A stretch of DNA of 64,000 nucleotides, from positions 496,001 through 560,000 of the forward strand of contig NZ_JADPVI010000001.1 in assembly GCF_015679325.1 (NCBI RefSeq). The letters run 5' to 3'. Shown here piece by piece: positions 8,504 to 17,380 of the stretch. The notes under the pieces were generated by a model. It was given only the letters and a program-made list of their open reading frames with translations, was not told the origin of the DNA and ran no database searches. Every line of letters begins with the position of its first letter. Positions within the stretch are counted from its first letter, which is position 1. A program made the translations under genes and the position numbers. The stretch comes from Kaistella gelatinilytica (GTDB taxonomy: Bacteria; Bacteroidota; Bacteroidia; Flavobacteriales; Weeksellaceae).

Positions 8504-9052
8504 ATGATTATTGATTACAGTTTAACGAAAGAGGATTTTTTGCATTATCTTTTATATGCAGAATCGAAAAATAAGAAACTCCCTAAAGTTATCCGACAGA
8601 CTTATATTTGGATTTCCGTTGCTTTCGTTATCTTTGTACTTAATATTTACAATAGAAATAAATTCGCGCTATGGTTTTTCATCCCGGCTTTTTTGATATT
8701 CGTAATTTCATTTCCTTTTTTATTGAAGTGGCTAACTAAATCACATTACAAAAAATTTATTGAAGAAAATTTTAAAGAGAGGATTGGATTAAATACTTCG
8801 ATTGAATTTCATAGCGATCAACTTATCATTAAAAATTCGGTTGGAGAATCAAGATTTAATTTTGACAGTTTTGTGGAAATTAATGAAGTTGCCAATTATT
8901 ATTTTCTGAAATTAAAAACTTTGGAAAGTGTCATTATTCCAAAAAGTAGCATTCAAAATATTGTAGACTTTAAAATCTTTGTTGAAAAACTTAAGGCAAA
9001 ATATGATATCGCAGAGAATGTAGAATTGGATTGGAAGTTTAGCATTACTTGA
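8504..9052 (+). CDS. YcxB-like family membrane protein
   Basis: A 182-residue protein with two hydrophobic helices at about 32-47 and 53-74, a short charged stretch, and a C-terminal soluble domain in which a predicted beta-rich region leads to VIIPKSSI, a segment typical of the YcxB C-terminal domain. The function of this family is unknown. It lies between rnz and the TIGR02757 gene in the same direction, with 48 and 85 bp gaps and no terminator, so a common transcript is possible. Confidence 0.65.
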   Translation: MIIDYSLTKEDFLHYLLYAESKNKKLPKVIRQTYIWISVAFVIFVLNIYNRNKFALWFFIPAFLIFVISFPFLLKWLTKSHYKKFIEENFKERIGLNTSIEFHSDQLIIKNSVGESRFNFDSFVEINEVANYYFLKLKTLESVIIPKSSIQNIVDFKIFVEKLKAKYDIAENVELDWKFSIT

Positions 9053-9137
9053 ACTTATTCTTAGTCCAGAATTTCTTTTCTGAGAAAATTTTAATTAATA
9101 CTCAAAAAATCAAAAACACAATCACTCAATACCAAAA

Positions 9138-9902
9138 ATGACCTTGCCCGAACTTAAAGATTTCCTCGACGAAAAAGCAGATTTCTACAATAATCCTTCT
9201 TTTATCGACGACGATCCCATTTCAATTCCGCACCGTTTTTCTTTAAAACAGGATATTGAAATTGTCGGATTTCTCACCGCCACCATTTCCTGGGGAAATC
9301 GAAAATCCATTATCAACGACGCCGAGAAGATGCTGAATTTTATGGAAAATTCTCCTTTTGATTTTATAAAAAATGTTTCCGGGAAAGAGTTGAAGTCTTT
9401 AGAGAAAATGACTGTTCACCGAACTTTTATGGGAGAAGATTTTCGGGAATTTATCCTAAATTTAAAACGGCTTTATTCTATAAATGACAGTTTAGAAAAT
9501 TTCTTTCTAATACAAAATGACGAACAAAATTTCTACCACGCTTTACACCGGTTCCGCGAAAATTTTATTGGAGAAAATATCCATCGAAGCAAAAAGCACG
9601 TAAGTTCAACCTATAAAAATTCTTCAGCAAAGAGACTGATTATGTTTCTGCGCTGGATGGTTCGCAAGGACCGAAAAGGCGTCGATTTCGGCCTCTGGAA
9701 AAACATTGATCAGCGCTATTTATCTGTTCCATTGGACGTTCACACCGGTAACATTTCCCGCAAGATCAACATCATCCAACGAAAACAAAACGACTGGAAA
9801 ACCGTGGAGGAAATGGATCTGGTGTTACGAAAATTTAATCCCGAAGATCCTGCTCTTTACGATTTTGCGCTGTTTGGTTTGGGAGTTTCCAAGGATTTTT
9901 AA
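9138..9902 (+). CDS. TIGR02757 (DUF2400) family protein
   Basis: A 254-residue conserved protein of unknown function found in Bacteroidota and a few other phyla. The family is recognised by the N-terminal DDDPISIPHRF segment, the LTATISWGNR motif at about 46-55, the PLDVHTGN motif at about 197-204, and the C-terminal DPALYDFALFGLG. The pattern recalls helix-hairpin-helix DNA glycosylase folds (the HTG and DPALYDFA regions), but no activity has been shown to my knowledge. The next gene follows after 16 bp. Confidence 0.85.
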   Translation: MTLPELKDFLDEKADFYNNPSFIDDDPISIPHRFSLKQDIEIVGFLTATISWGNRKSIINDAEKMLNFMENSPFDFIKNVSGKELKSLEKMTVHRTFMGEDFREFILNLKRLYSINDSLENFFLIQNDEQNFYHALHRFRENFIGENIHRSKKHVSSTYKNSSAKRLIMFLRWMVRKDRKGVDFGLWKNIDQRYLSVPLDVHTGNISRKINIIQRKQNDWKTVEEMDLVLRKFNPEDPALYDFALFGLGVSKDF

Positions 9903-9918
9903 CTAAATTTGCGCTCTT

Positions 9919-10485
9919 ATGGAAAAAATCAGCAGAGCCGAATTGCGCGAAAATAATATAAAATTTTTAGAGAAAATTACCGACTGGGTCATGTGGTGGA
10001 TTGGTTCTATTCCTTCACTTATTGTCCATTCCATCGTATTCCTGATCGCTTTTTTACTGCCTGTTTTTGGAATTGTCGCGGTAGATAAAATGCTCTTAAT
10101 TTTAACCACCGTATTATCTTTGGAAGCAATTTACCTCGCCATTTTTATCCAGATGTCCGTGAACAGAAGTCATGAGCATATTGAAGACATCCGCGAAGAC
10201 ATTGAAGAAATTCAGGATGATATCGAAGAAATTAGTGAAGATATTGAGGAGATCAGCGAAGATATTGAAGAAATTAGTGTTGATATTGATGACATCCAGG
10301 AAGACATTGAAGATATCGCGGAGGATGAAGATGAAGAAGATCACAACGAACGCGCCAAAAATGTAATGCTTAAAAGCCACGTTTCATCCAATAAAAGTGA
10401 TATTAGGGAAATGCGTGCGATCATTGCAAAACTTCACACTCAATTAGAGGATCTTAAAAAAGAACAGGATAATAATTCAAAATGA
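9919..10485 (+). CDS. DUF1003-like membrane protein with acidic heptad-repeat coiled coil
   Basis: A 188-residue protein. Two transmembrane helices at about 33-53 and 58-80 end in FIQMSVNR, as in the DUF1003 family (LSLEAIYLA...NR). They are followed at 88-136 by seven near-perfect heptads of the pattern I-[ED]-[ED]-I-x-x-D (IEDIRED, IEEIQDD, IEEISED twice, IEEISVD, IDDIQED, IEDIAED). The tail (about 165-183) has a second coiled-coil-like helix. The repeats should form a long, strongly acidic coiled coil in the cytoplasm. Function unknown. At DNA level the repeats are 21-bp units (10180-10326) and so are prone to expansion or loss. Confidence 0.75.
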   Translation: MEKISRAELRENNIKFLEKITDWVMWWIGSIPSLIVHSIVFLIAFLLPVFGIVAVDKMLLILTTVLSLEAIYLAIFIQMSVNRSHEHIEDIREDIEEIQDDIEEISEDIEEISEDIEEISVDIDDIQEDIEDIAEDEDEEDHNERAKNVMLKSHVSSNKSDIREMRAIIAKLHTQLEDLKKEQDNNSK

Positions 10486-10583
10486 TAACGGTATTGCAGT
10501 TTGAATGTAATGTAAAATTTCCTCAGATCAGAAAAGAATTACTCAAACATTCAACAACTTAGGCATTCAAACACGATCTATTT

Positions 10584-11360
10584 TTAATTCGCCGACGCTT
10601 CTTTCCATTCCTTTGTAAACGAAATAAAATCCTGGATCGATAACTCTTCCGCTCGTTTATCCATAAAGATATGCGTTTGCAAAGCTTCCGGGATTTCTAG
10701 AACTTTCAGAGAATTTGACAGCTTTTTCCGTCTTTGTCCAAAGCCAGCTTTTACAATTTTCTTAAATAAAACTTCGTTGCCAACCAAACCTTCTTTCGGA
10801 TTTCTTGTCAATTTGATAACACCCGATTTTACTTTCGGTGGTGGATTAAAGACATTTTCGTGTACCGTAAAAAGATATTCCACATCATACAAAGCCTGAA
10901 CTAAAACTGATAAAATTCCATAAGCTTTTGTACGTGGAACAGCCGCAGTTCGTTCTGCAACTTCCTTCTGAAACATTCCTACCATTTCCGGAACGTGGCC
11001 GTAATAGTCGATGATTTTAAATAAAATTTGAGAAGAAATATTGTACGGGAAGTTTCCAATGATCGCAACCTGATCGCCAAAAGTTTCTTCAATATTCAAT
11101 TTCAAAAAATCTCCAATGATATGCTGATCGTCTAGTTTTGCGTAATGTTTCTGCAGATAATCAACAGATTCTTTATCAATTTCCGCTACGAAAATTTCTG
11201 AATCTTTTTCCAGAAGATATTTCGTAAGAACGCCCATTCCTGGTCCAACTTCCAGTATTTTTTGGTACTGATCAAAGGAAAGTGACTCAACAATATTTTT
11301 TGCGATATTTTCGTCCATAAGGAAATGTTGGCCGAGATATTTTTTTGCTTTTACGTTCAT
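10584..11360 (-). CDS. rsmA: 16S rRNA (adenine1518/1519-N6)-dimethyltransferase
   Basis: A 258-residue KsgA/RsmA enzyme that dimethylates two adjacent adenines in helix 45 of 16S rRNA late in 30S assembly. Visible motifs are GQHFL at 10-14, the SAM-binding EVGPGMGVLT at 37-46, and the catalytic NFPY at 103-106. I prefer the ATG at 11360 (MNVKAKKYLGQHF) to the TTG five codons upstream because family members begin a few residues before KAKKxLGQHF. It converges with the DUF1003-like gene; the 98-bp gap between them shows no convincing terminator. Confidence 0.95.
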   Translation of the reverse strand: MNVKAKKYLGQHFLMDENIAKNIVESLSFDQYQKILEVGPGMGVLTKYLLEKDSEIFVAEIDKESVDYLQKHYAKLDDQHIIGDFLKLNIEETFGDQVAIIGNFPYNISSQILFKIIDYYGHVPEMVGMFQKEVAERTAAVPRTKAYGILSVLVQALYDVEYLFTVHENVFNPPPKVKSGVIKLTRNPKEGLVGNEVLFKKIVKAGFGQRRKKLSNSLKVLEIPEALQTHIFMDKRAEELSIQDFISFTKEWKEASAN

Positions 11361-11490
11361 AAATTCAATGTTCAAAAGGAAAAATCTGCGTTAAAAAGTA
11401 TTTTCTTTATGTTTTTTTTAACACCGATTTTCTAGGATTCTCGGCAAATTACGGAAGATTTTTTCTATTTTAGCAGAAATTTATTATTTA

Positions 11491-12390
11491 ATGGCAAAGA
11501 CAGTTGAAGATTTTAACAAAAGACGGCTTCGCTCCAGTAATATTACCGTTGTGGTAAGTATTGCTCTGGTGTTATTTTTATTAGGATTAATGGGTCTTAT
11601 CCTCATCAATGCTCAAAAATATTCCGATTACATCAAAGAACAATTGGTCGTGAATGCCTATTTTGACGAAAATTTTGATGCAAAGGATTCCGTGAAGATC
11701 GTGAAGCAGGAAAATGATGCTTTCAAAAAAATTCAAACTTTAGCACCCGTAAAACGGGCCACTTATATTTCTCGGGAAATGGCGGCTGAAGAAGCCAGAA
11801 AAAGTATGGGAATCGAATCCAGCGCACTTTTCGAAGAAAATATTTTCCCTTCCTCTGTAGAAATTGCACTGAAACCGGAATACGTGGATCCTGCGAAAAT
11901 CAATGAAGCCATCAAGCAAATAAAGGCGACACCCGGAATTATGGATGTCAAGAACAACAGCACTTTGATGGTTGAAGTGTATAACAATCTGAACAATATT
12001 TTAAAATGGATCTTAGGATTTTCAATTCTGTTCCTCGTTTTAGCGGTGGTTTTAATTAACAACTCGATTCGACTCAAAATTTTCTCTAAGCGATTCATTA
12101 TCAAAACAATGCAACTGGTTGGAGCAAAAAGGCGTTTCATTCTAAAACCTTTTATTAAAGAAGCAATAATTCTTGGTGTAGTTGGCGCAGTCATCGGATT
12201 AGCCGTTCTTTTTGGAGCATGGTATTATTTTATCACCCAGATCGGAACTCCGTTTGTACAAGACAATAATCAACTGATTATTTTAGTGGTCGGAATTTTC
12301 TTGTTGGGCGTAATTATTACCGTTCTCAGCACTATTTTCGCCACCTGGAAATTCCTCAGATCTAATGTAGATGATCTTTATTATTCATAA
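11491..12390 (+). CDS. ftsX: Cell division protein FtsX (ABC transporter permease)
   Basis: A 299-residue membrane protein with the FtsX layout: an N-terminal cytoplasmic tail, TM1 at about 18-40, a large periplasmic loop (about 45-165), then three C-terminal transmembrane helices. It partners FtsE at the divisome to control peptidoglycan hydrolases. Sequence features include the KRRLRSSNI tail and VGAKRRFILKPF between TM2 and TM3. No ftsE is adjacent, which is usual for flavobacteria. DUF3098 follows after 2 bp. Confidence 0.9.
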   Translation: MAKTVEDFNKRRLRSSNITVVVSIALVLFLLGLMGLILINAQKYSDYIKEQLVVNAYFDENFDAKDSVKIVKQENDAFKKIQTLAPVKRATYISREMAAEEARKSMGIESSALFEENIFPSSVEIALKPEYVDPAKINEAIKQIKATPGIMDVKNNSTLMVEVYNNLNNILKWILGFSILFLVLAVVLINNSIRLKIFSKRFIIKTMQLVGAKRRFILKPFIKEAIILGVVGAVIGLAVLFGAWYYFITQIGTPFVQDNNQLIILVVGIFLLGVIITVLSTIFATWKFLRSNVDDLYYS

Positions 12391-12392
12391 AA

Positions 12393-12698
12393 ATGAGCAA
12401 AAAAAATCAAAAATTTTCCGCTGATAATTACGGAAAAAAAGAAGTCAAAACAGTTCCTGAAAACACCTTTTATTTCGGCAAGGAAAATTATAAATTCATG
12501 TTGATCGGTTTGGCTTTAATTGTCGTAGGTTTCCTTTTAATGATGGGACCCGACGCAAATACTGTTGATGGAAAATACGATCCAAATGTCTGGAACGAAG
12601 GAATTTTCTCCATCCGCAGAATCCGTATCGCACCCATGTTGGTCATCGCCGGTTTCGCAGTAGAAGTTTACGCAATACTCAAGCGAAAAAAAGTCTGA
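12393..12698 (+). CDS. DUF3098 family membrane protein
   Basis: A 101-residue protein with two transmembrane helices (about 33-50 and 78-94) joined by a short extracytoplasmic loop containing NVWNEGIFSIRRIRIAP. This is the DUF3098 family, a Bacteroidota-specific neighbour of ftsX, with which it sits 2 bp apart. The conserved linkage hints at an accessory role in division or envelope assembly, but none has been shown to my knowledge. A strong terminator follows. Confidence 0.88.
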   Translation: MSKKNQKFSADNYGKKEVKTVPENTFYFGKENYKFMLIGLALIVVGFLLMMGPDANTVDGKYDPNVWNEGIFSIRRIRIAPMLVIAGFAVEVYAILKRKKV

Positions 12699-12719
12699 TT
12701 TTCACTCAAAATATTCACC

Positions 12720-12758
12720 ACTTTGTCAAAGTTAAGATCTTTGACAAAGTTTTTTTTT
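12720..12758 (+). terminator. Intrinsic terminator after ftsX-DUF3098
   Basis: A perfect 12-bp stem ACTTTGTCAAAG/CTTTGACAAAGT with a 7-nt loop and a run of nine T. Confidence 0.93.
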
Positions 12759-12769
12759 AAAACTATCAT

Positions 12770-13588
12770 ATGGATACACTTCAAGCGATCATCCTTGCAA
12801 TTGTCGAAGGTCTCACCGAATTTTTGCCGATTTCTTCCACCGCACACATGGGTTTTGCCGCCAATTTGATGGGAATGGAAGAATCTGAATTTCTAAAAAT
12901 GTTCCAGGTTTCGATACAGTTCGGAGCTATTTTAGCAGTCGTTGCAGCTTACTGGAAGAAGTTTTTTGATTTTTCTAATCTAAAATTTTATTACAAATTA
13001 GGTTTCGCCGTTTTGCCCGCTTTAGGTTTAGGATTTTTATTCGATGATAAAATTGAAGCCGTTCTCGGTAATCAAGTCGCCATTTCCTCCATGCTTGTTT
13101 TAGGTGGAATCGTTTTGTTGTTCGTCGATAATTGGTTCAAAAATCCTGTCATCCACGATGAAAAAGAAATGTCCATCAAAAAAGCCGTCATCATTGGTTT
13201 TTGGCAGTGTCTCGCGATGATGCCCGGAACGAGTAGAAGTGCAGCCTCAATTATCGGTGGAATGACGCAGGGTTTAACCCGAAAAGCTGCGGCTGAATTC
13301 TCTTTTTTCCTGGCCGTTCCAACAATGTTAGCAGTAACCGTTTATTCAGTTTTCGTGAAAACCTGGGGAAAAGGAACGCCAAATCCTATGAAAGGATACA
13401 AAATGATAATGGCAGACAATCATCATATTTTGCTCTTTTTCCTCGGAAATGTAGTTGCATTTATCGTTGCCTGGATCGCTATAAAATCATTCATCAGTTT
13501 GCTCAATAAATACGGATTCAAACCTTGGGGTTGGTACAGAATTATTGTGGGAATCGTTTTGCTGATTTATTTTACACAGTTTCAATAA
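12770..13588 (+). CDS. uppP: Undecaprenyl-diphosphatase UppP (BacA)
   Basis: A 272-residue polytopic membrane enzyme that recycles undecaprenyl pyrophosphate to the monophosphate carrier for peptidoglycan and surface polysaccharides. Signature motifs are EGLTEFLPISSTAH at 13-26 and PGTSRSA in the middle of the protein, both part of the active site. Length is normal. The gene stands 11 bp after the ftsX terminator and before a repeat-like element; truB follows. Confidence 0.95.
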   Translation: MDTLQAIILAIVEGLTEFLPISSTAHMGFAANLMGMEESEFLKMFQVSIQFGAILAVVAAYWKKFFDFSNLKFYYKLGFAVLPALGLGFLFDDKIEAVLGNQVAISSMLVLGGIVLLFVDNWFKNPVIHDEKEMSIKKAVIIGFWQCLAMMPGTSRSAASIIGGMTQGLTRKAAAEFSFFLAVPTMLAVTVYSVFVKTWGKGTPNPMKGYKMIMADNHHILLFFLGNVVAFIVAWIAIKSFISLLNKYGFKPWGWYRIIVGIVLLIYFTQFQ

Positions 13589-13591
13589 TTT

Positions 13592-13667
13592 TTTTGGGCA
13601 GACATTTCCGCCCTCCGTTCCCTCCCGATTTTACATCGGGATCCACTCAGGTCGGGCTGCAATTGGG
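13592..13667. repeat. Probable dispersed intergenic repeat with hairpins
   Basis: A GC-rich element between uppP and truB with the internal hairpin CCCGAT-TTTAC-ATCGGG (13624-13640) and outer segments GGGCAG and GGTCGGGCTGC. From memory this matches a repeat commonly found downstream of genes in Chryseobacterium-group genomes. It may also help terminate uppP transcription. No second copy is in this window. Confidence 0.45.
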
Positions 13668-13692
13668 ATATTCTTACCAAATTTTATTTTAA

Positions 13693-14391
13693 ATGACAGA
13701 CGAAGATTTACTTTCCGGACAAATAATTCTCCTAGACAAACCTCTGGACTGGACGAGTTTTCAAGCCGTCAACAAACTCAAATACAAACTCAAAAGCGAA
13801 TTTAATCTTCCAAAGAAATTTAAGATCGGTCACGCTGGAACTTTAGATCCAAGAGCAACAGGATTATTGATCGTCTGCACCGGAAAATTCACCAAAATTA
13901 TTCCTGAAATTCAGGATGCACCCAAAGAATATTTCACCGAAATAAAAATAGGCGTGCAAACAGAATCTTACGACACCGAAAAACCCGAGATTTTTCAACA
14001 GGATATTTCAGAAATCACGGAAGCGCAGATCAAGGGAACTTTAGAAAAATTCCTTGGTGAGATCGATCAGAAACCACCCATTTTTTCAGCGATTAAAATT
14101 GAAGGAAATCGTGCGTACGATTTAGCCAGAGCAGGAAAAGAAGTGGAAATGAAATGGCGCAAAACCACCATTAATTACATCAAAGATATCGAAATCGAAT
14201 TGCCTTTCGTCCGATTTACGGTTGGTTGTTCAAAAGGAACATATATTCGAAGTTTAGCGCACGACATCGGTCAGGAATTGGGAGTTGGAGCCTACTTAAC
14301 AAATCTAAGAAGAACTAAAATTGGCGGTTACACGATTGAGAATGCAAGTTCAGATTATCTGCAAAACGATTTTAAATTTAATAAAGAGTGA
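13693..14391 (+). CDS. truB: tRNA pseudouridine(55) synthase
   Basis: A 232-residue enzyme making pseudouridine 55 in the T loop of tRNAs. The catalytic motif GHAGTLDPRATGLL spans 46-59 with the nucleophile Asp52, and the N-terminal LDKPLDWTSF segment is typical. It lacks a long C-terminal PUA domain, as is usual in Bacteroidota. The stop codon overlaps the GTG start of the next gene (GTGA), so translation is coupled. Confidence 0.95.
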   Translation: MTDEDLLSGQIILLDKPLDWTSFQAVNKLKYKLKSEFNLPKKFKIGHAGTLDPRATGLLIVCTGKFTKIIPEIQDAPKEYFTEIKIGVQTESYDTEKPEIFQQDISEITEAQIKGTLEKFLGEIDQKPPIFSAIKIEGNRAYDLARAGKEVEMKWRKTTINYIKDIEIELPFVRFTVGCSKGTYIRSLAHDIGQELGVGAYLTNLRRTKIGGYTIENASSDYLQNDFKFNKE

Positions 14392-14945
14392 AAAAATTAA
14401 TTTTACTCATTTTTCTTACCACATCGATCTTCTTTTTCGCTCAGAAAAAAACGACAAAACTAGGAGTTTTTACTACCATCGATGCGAATATCGGCTTTGA
14501 TTTAGGAAGTATTATTCGCGAAAATCAGGCGCAAAATGATTACGAAAAAAGTCAGCTTCCTCCTGGAAAATTTAATTATGGTTTCAGCCTTTTAGCAGGT
14601 TATCAACCTTTAACTTGGTTTTCGGTAAGTGGCGGTTTGCGATACAGTTACATCGATCCAAATTTTCATTTGCTCTATTATAAAATTCAACCTAATTTCT
14701 ATATCAACGACCCTGAAACGGATGATCTTGTTTATCTTTTCGCTAACTTTGGCACCAAAATAAATCATACTGCAGCAAAAAAGGCTGGATTTGTCGGTAT
14801 TGGAATTGGTAAAACCGAACCTTTAAGTAAAAGATTCGGTCATCAGTTTCAATTGAGTTTAGACGATCAGATCATCGATGGAAATGCCAGTATTTTTATA
14901 GGATTATCCTACGGAATAATCCTTTTTAGCAACAAAAATCTTTAA
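14388..14945 (+). CDS. Secreted, probable outer-membrane beta-barrel-like protein, unknown
   Basis: A 185-residue protein starting at a GTG that overlaps the truB stop. A signal peptide ends near FFFAQ (residues 14-18). The rest is rich in alternating aromatic and glycine residues ([35 protein letters not shown]), the pattern of a small outer-membrane beta-barrel. I do not recognise a named family. Its position between truB and rluF in a tightly packed row suggests co-transcription, not a shared function. Confidence 0.75.
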   Translation: MKKLILLIFLTTSIFFFAQKKTTKLGVFTTIDANIGFDLGSIIRENQAQNDYEKSQLPPGKFNYGFSLLAGYQPLTWFSVSGGLRYSYIDPNFHLLYYKIQPNFYINDPETDDLVYLFANFGTKINHTAAKKAGFVGIGIGKTEPLSKRFGHQFQLSLDDQIIDGNASIFIGLSYGIILFSNKNL

Positions 14946-14950
14946 TACAA

Positions 14951-15673
14951 TTGGAACAGACACGCATAAATAAATATCTTTCAGAAGTTGGTTACTGTTC
15001 GCGCAGAGAAGCCGACCGTTTATTGGAACAAGGTAGAATTACCATTAATGGAGCAATTCCCGAAATGGGAACTAAGGTTTCCGACCAGGATGAAATTTTT
15101 GTGGACGGAATTTCCATCAAAAAGTCAGAGGAAAAACCAGTTTATATCGTTTTGAATAAACCGGTTGGGATTGTTTGCACGACCGATACCAAAAGGGAAC
15201 TCGATAATATCGTTGAATTTGTGAATCATCCGAAAAGAATTTTCCCCATCGGACGCTTAGATAAACCGAGCGAAGGTTTAATTATGCTGACAAATGACGG
15301 TGATATTGTGAACAAGATTTTGCGCGCCAGAAACAACCACGAAAAAGAATATATCGTAAGAGTTGACAAGCCGATCTCTCCAAAATTCCTTATGCAAATG
15401 CGGGGCGGAATTCCGATCTTAGATACGGTGACGAATAAATGTGAAGTAGAACAGATCGATAATTTATCTTTCAGAATTGTTTTGACGCAGGGTTTAAACC
15501 GACAGATCCGTAGAATGTGTGAGTTTTGTGGTTATGAAGTGAAAAAATTGAAACGCATCCGAATCATGAATCTCAAACTCGATCTTCCGGTTGGGAAATG
15601 GCGTGATTTAACGGAGACTGAACTTTCTGATTTAAATAATCTTTTAAGCGATTCTGATAAAACAGTTGAGTAG
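14951..15673 (+). CDS. rluF: 23S rRNA pseudouridine synthase, RluF type
   Basis: A 240-residue enzyme with an N-terminal S4 RNA-binding domain (about 4-50, [20 protein letters not shown]) and a RluB/E/F-family catalytic domain with [10 protein letters not shown] at 101-110 (nucleophile Asp104). The segment [22 protein letters not shown] is characteristic of RluF, which modifies U2604 near the peptidyl transferase centre. It begins with TTG at 14951, five bases after the preceding stop. Confidence 0.88.
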   Translation: MEQTRINKYLSEVGYCSRREADRLLEQGRITINGAIPEMGTKVSDQDEIFVDGISIKKSEEKPVYIVLNKPVGIVCTTDTKRELDNIVEFVNHPKRIFPIGRLDKPSEGLIMLTNDGDIVNKILRARNNHEKEYIVRVDKPISPKFLMQMRGGIPILDTVTNKCEVEQIDNLSFRIVLTQGLNRQIRRMCEFCGYEVKKLKRIRIMNLKLDLPVGKWRDLTETELSDLNNLLSDSDKTVE

Positions 15674-15773
15674 AAACTGACAAGTTGTAAACCACAAAAG
15701 CCGCAAAAGTTTTATTTTCTAATTTTTCAAAAGACAAAAAAAGTATATTGGGAATTTTCCCGGAAGTGAATTG

Positions 15774-16217
15774 CTAATATTTCTCCTTTAAATAAAGATA
15801 AGCCGTCAAATATTTGTTCAGGCGGATCATATCTTTTTCTGTGATCGGTCGGTTAAATCTTGTGAGATTCATATTATCCTGCAGATCATTCATTTTCACC
15901 GAAACTGCAAGTGGGGATTTTTCGGTCTGTTTTACAAATTCCATATAATCCTGATCTTCCGGATGTTTCGTCAAACACTCGATCGCGAAAACAAGATCAT
16001 TCGGAAAACCTTCTGCCAACAAATAATCTAAAGTGATTTCGGGGCAGTCTTCAATCACATCATGCAAAACTCCCACGATCTTTTCATCGTACGTTTTCCC
16101 GGAATTCATCACTCTGATAACGTGTCCAATATAAGGGGTGCCAAATTTATCAGTTTGTCCTTTATGAGCCTTCTGAGCGATTTTCATGGCTTTATTTAAG
16201 AGTTCGTCTTTGGTCAT
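15774..16217 (-). CDS. HD-domain phosphohydrolase, MESH1/SpoT-hydrolase-like
   Basis: A 147-residue single-domain protein. The N-terminal AHKGQTDKFGTPYIGHVIRV (18-37) and HDVIED (52-57) match the ppGpp-hydrolase half of RelA/SpoT enzymes, and VKMNDLQDN supplies the later ND motif. It has no synthetase or TGS/ACT domain. A small-alarmone-hydrolase role is possible, but HD_4 proteins of this size are diverse and the substrate is uncertain. It is convergent with rluF, and the next gene upstream on its strand lies far away. Confidence 0.75.
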   Translation of the reverse strand: MTKDELLNKAMKIAQKAHKGQTDKFGTPYIGHVIRVMNSGKTYDEKIVGVLHDVIEDCPEITLDYLLAEGFPNDLVFAIECLTKHPEDQDYMEFVKQTEKSPLAVSVKMNDLQDNMNLTRFNRPITEKDMIRLNKYLTAYLYLKEKY

Positions 16218-16394
16218 TTTGAAATGTTTTTTAATAGAATAATCCGAGTGAAATATAAGGGGATTTTCCGAAATATTAATAATGTTGAAGAAAAATTTTG
16301 AGGAAAACTAAAATGAAATAGTAGCAGGATTTCGATATCAAGTTGATTTTTTACTGAGAAGTTTTCAATCAGAAATGCCTTATCAACATTCAGT

Positions 16395-16697
16395 TTACTG
16401 AAACCAAAATTTTCTCAAAATAACGAGCACTATTAAGCCAATTCCTGCAATGGCTACCTCAAACAAAATTTCGGCGATTAATTCAAATCGGCGCATGCGT
16501 ATCTTGTTTTCAGTTTTAATAGAAGCAAAAGACAGGATTACAGAAAAACAGAGCAAAACCGCGACGATACTTGTAAATTCATCTAGAACAGAACTTTTTG
16601 TAGAGGAACTGATGTGTAATGAAGTGATCACAATAAGACAGAAACCCAAGAGATTTGACGCAGTTGGTAAGATATGTTGTGAGGTTTTGTTCGACAT
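16395..16697 (-). CDS. Small membrane protein, last gene of the envelope operon
   Basis: A 100-residue protein with three predicted transmembrane helices (about 15-31, 40-60 and 75-95) separated by a short basic cytoplasmic stretch (KTENKIRMRRFE). Similar short proteins occur in other Bacteroidota, but I know no function. Its start is 11 bp downstream of the VirJ-like gene, on the same strand, so it probably belongs to the five-gene operon that starts at 24043. Confidence 0.7.
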   Translation of the reverse strand: MSNKTSQHILPTASNLLGFCLIVITSLHISSSTKSSVLDEFTSIVAVLLCFSVILSFASIKTENKIRMRRFELIAEILFEVAIAGIGLIVLVILRKFWFQ

Positions 16698-16708
16698 TGA
16701 ATTGAATT

Positions 16709-17380
16709 TTAAAAGTATTTTACGAGCGTATCGGCTAGCATTTTAGTGTTGCCTCCGAAATGGTGATCACCCGGAATATGAAGAAACCGATAACCTCGGA
16801 GCGTAATTTCTTTTCGCGGAAAATATCTGTTCTCGAAATCACTTACAACCAAAGTGAAAGGCACGTTTTTTATCTGGTTAATTTCGTTCGTAACACTGTA
16901 TCCATGCTCCATGTGACCGGTTATGTATTCTTCCAGATGAATTTCAAAATCATTTACCTGCGATGGACCAATAATGATCAACTGCTGAATATTTTTCTGA
17001 AATTCCGTATCGAAACGGTTGTAAATAAAAGGCGAAACATCTGCGCCGTAGGAATATCCGATGATGATGATTTTTTTATTTGTACGGTTTTTGGTGATCT
17101 CTTTCAAATATTTTTCTGAATCTTGTGAGGCTTTTAATGGTGTTTTTTTATTCCAGAAGTATTTCTTCGTGTTCAGTGCAAAAACATCGTAGCCATAACG
17201 GTGAAGTTCCTGGCCAAATGTTTTTGAAAAAGTGTTGAATCCCGCATCACCACTTACGTAGAAAATAACCGGTTTGCTGCTGTTGCTGTTCCATTCTGTC
17301 ACGGGAAATGAACTGTCATCCGAACATGAAAACAGGAGGAATAATGCAGTTAGACTCAGAATTTTTACTAACTTTTTCAT
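16709..17380 (-). CDS. VirJ/AcvB C-domain family lipoprotein, putative lysyl-phosphatidylglycerol hydrolase
   Basis: A 223-residue alpha/beta hydrolase of the bacterial virulence protein VirJ family (PF06057). A lipoprotein signal ends at LFSC (Cys19). Family motifs are SGDAGFNTF (43-51), KYFWNKKTP (73-81), the nucleophile elbow GYSYGADVSPF (108-118, Ser110), and a C-terminal HHFGGN with the catalytic His. In Agrobacterium the related AcvB hydrolyses lysyl-phosphatidylglycerol made by the MprF homologue LpiA. Here the start overlaps the mprF stop by 4 bp (ATGA), which supports the same pairing. Location: periplasm, membrane-anchored. Confidence 0.85.
   Translation of the reverse strand: MKKLVKILSLTALFLLFSCSDDSSFPVTEWNSNSSKPVIFYVSGDAGFNTFSKTFGQELHRYGYDVFALNTKKYFWNKKTPLKASQDSEKYLKEITKNRTNKKIIIIGYSYGADVSPFIYNRFDTEFQKNIQQLIIIGPSQVNDFEIHLEEYITGHMEHGYSVTNEINQIKNVPFTLVVSDFENRYFPRKEITLRGYRFLHIPGDHHFGGNTKMLADTLVKYF

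Noticed and set aside
10114-10380. Antisense frame rich in Phe, Asn and Ile opposite the heptad repeats
   Set aside because: It is the mirror of the 21-bp repeat on the coding strand and has no independent signal.
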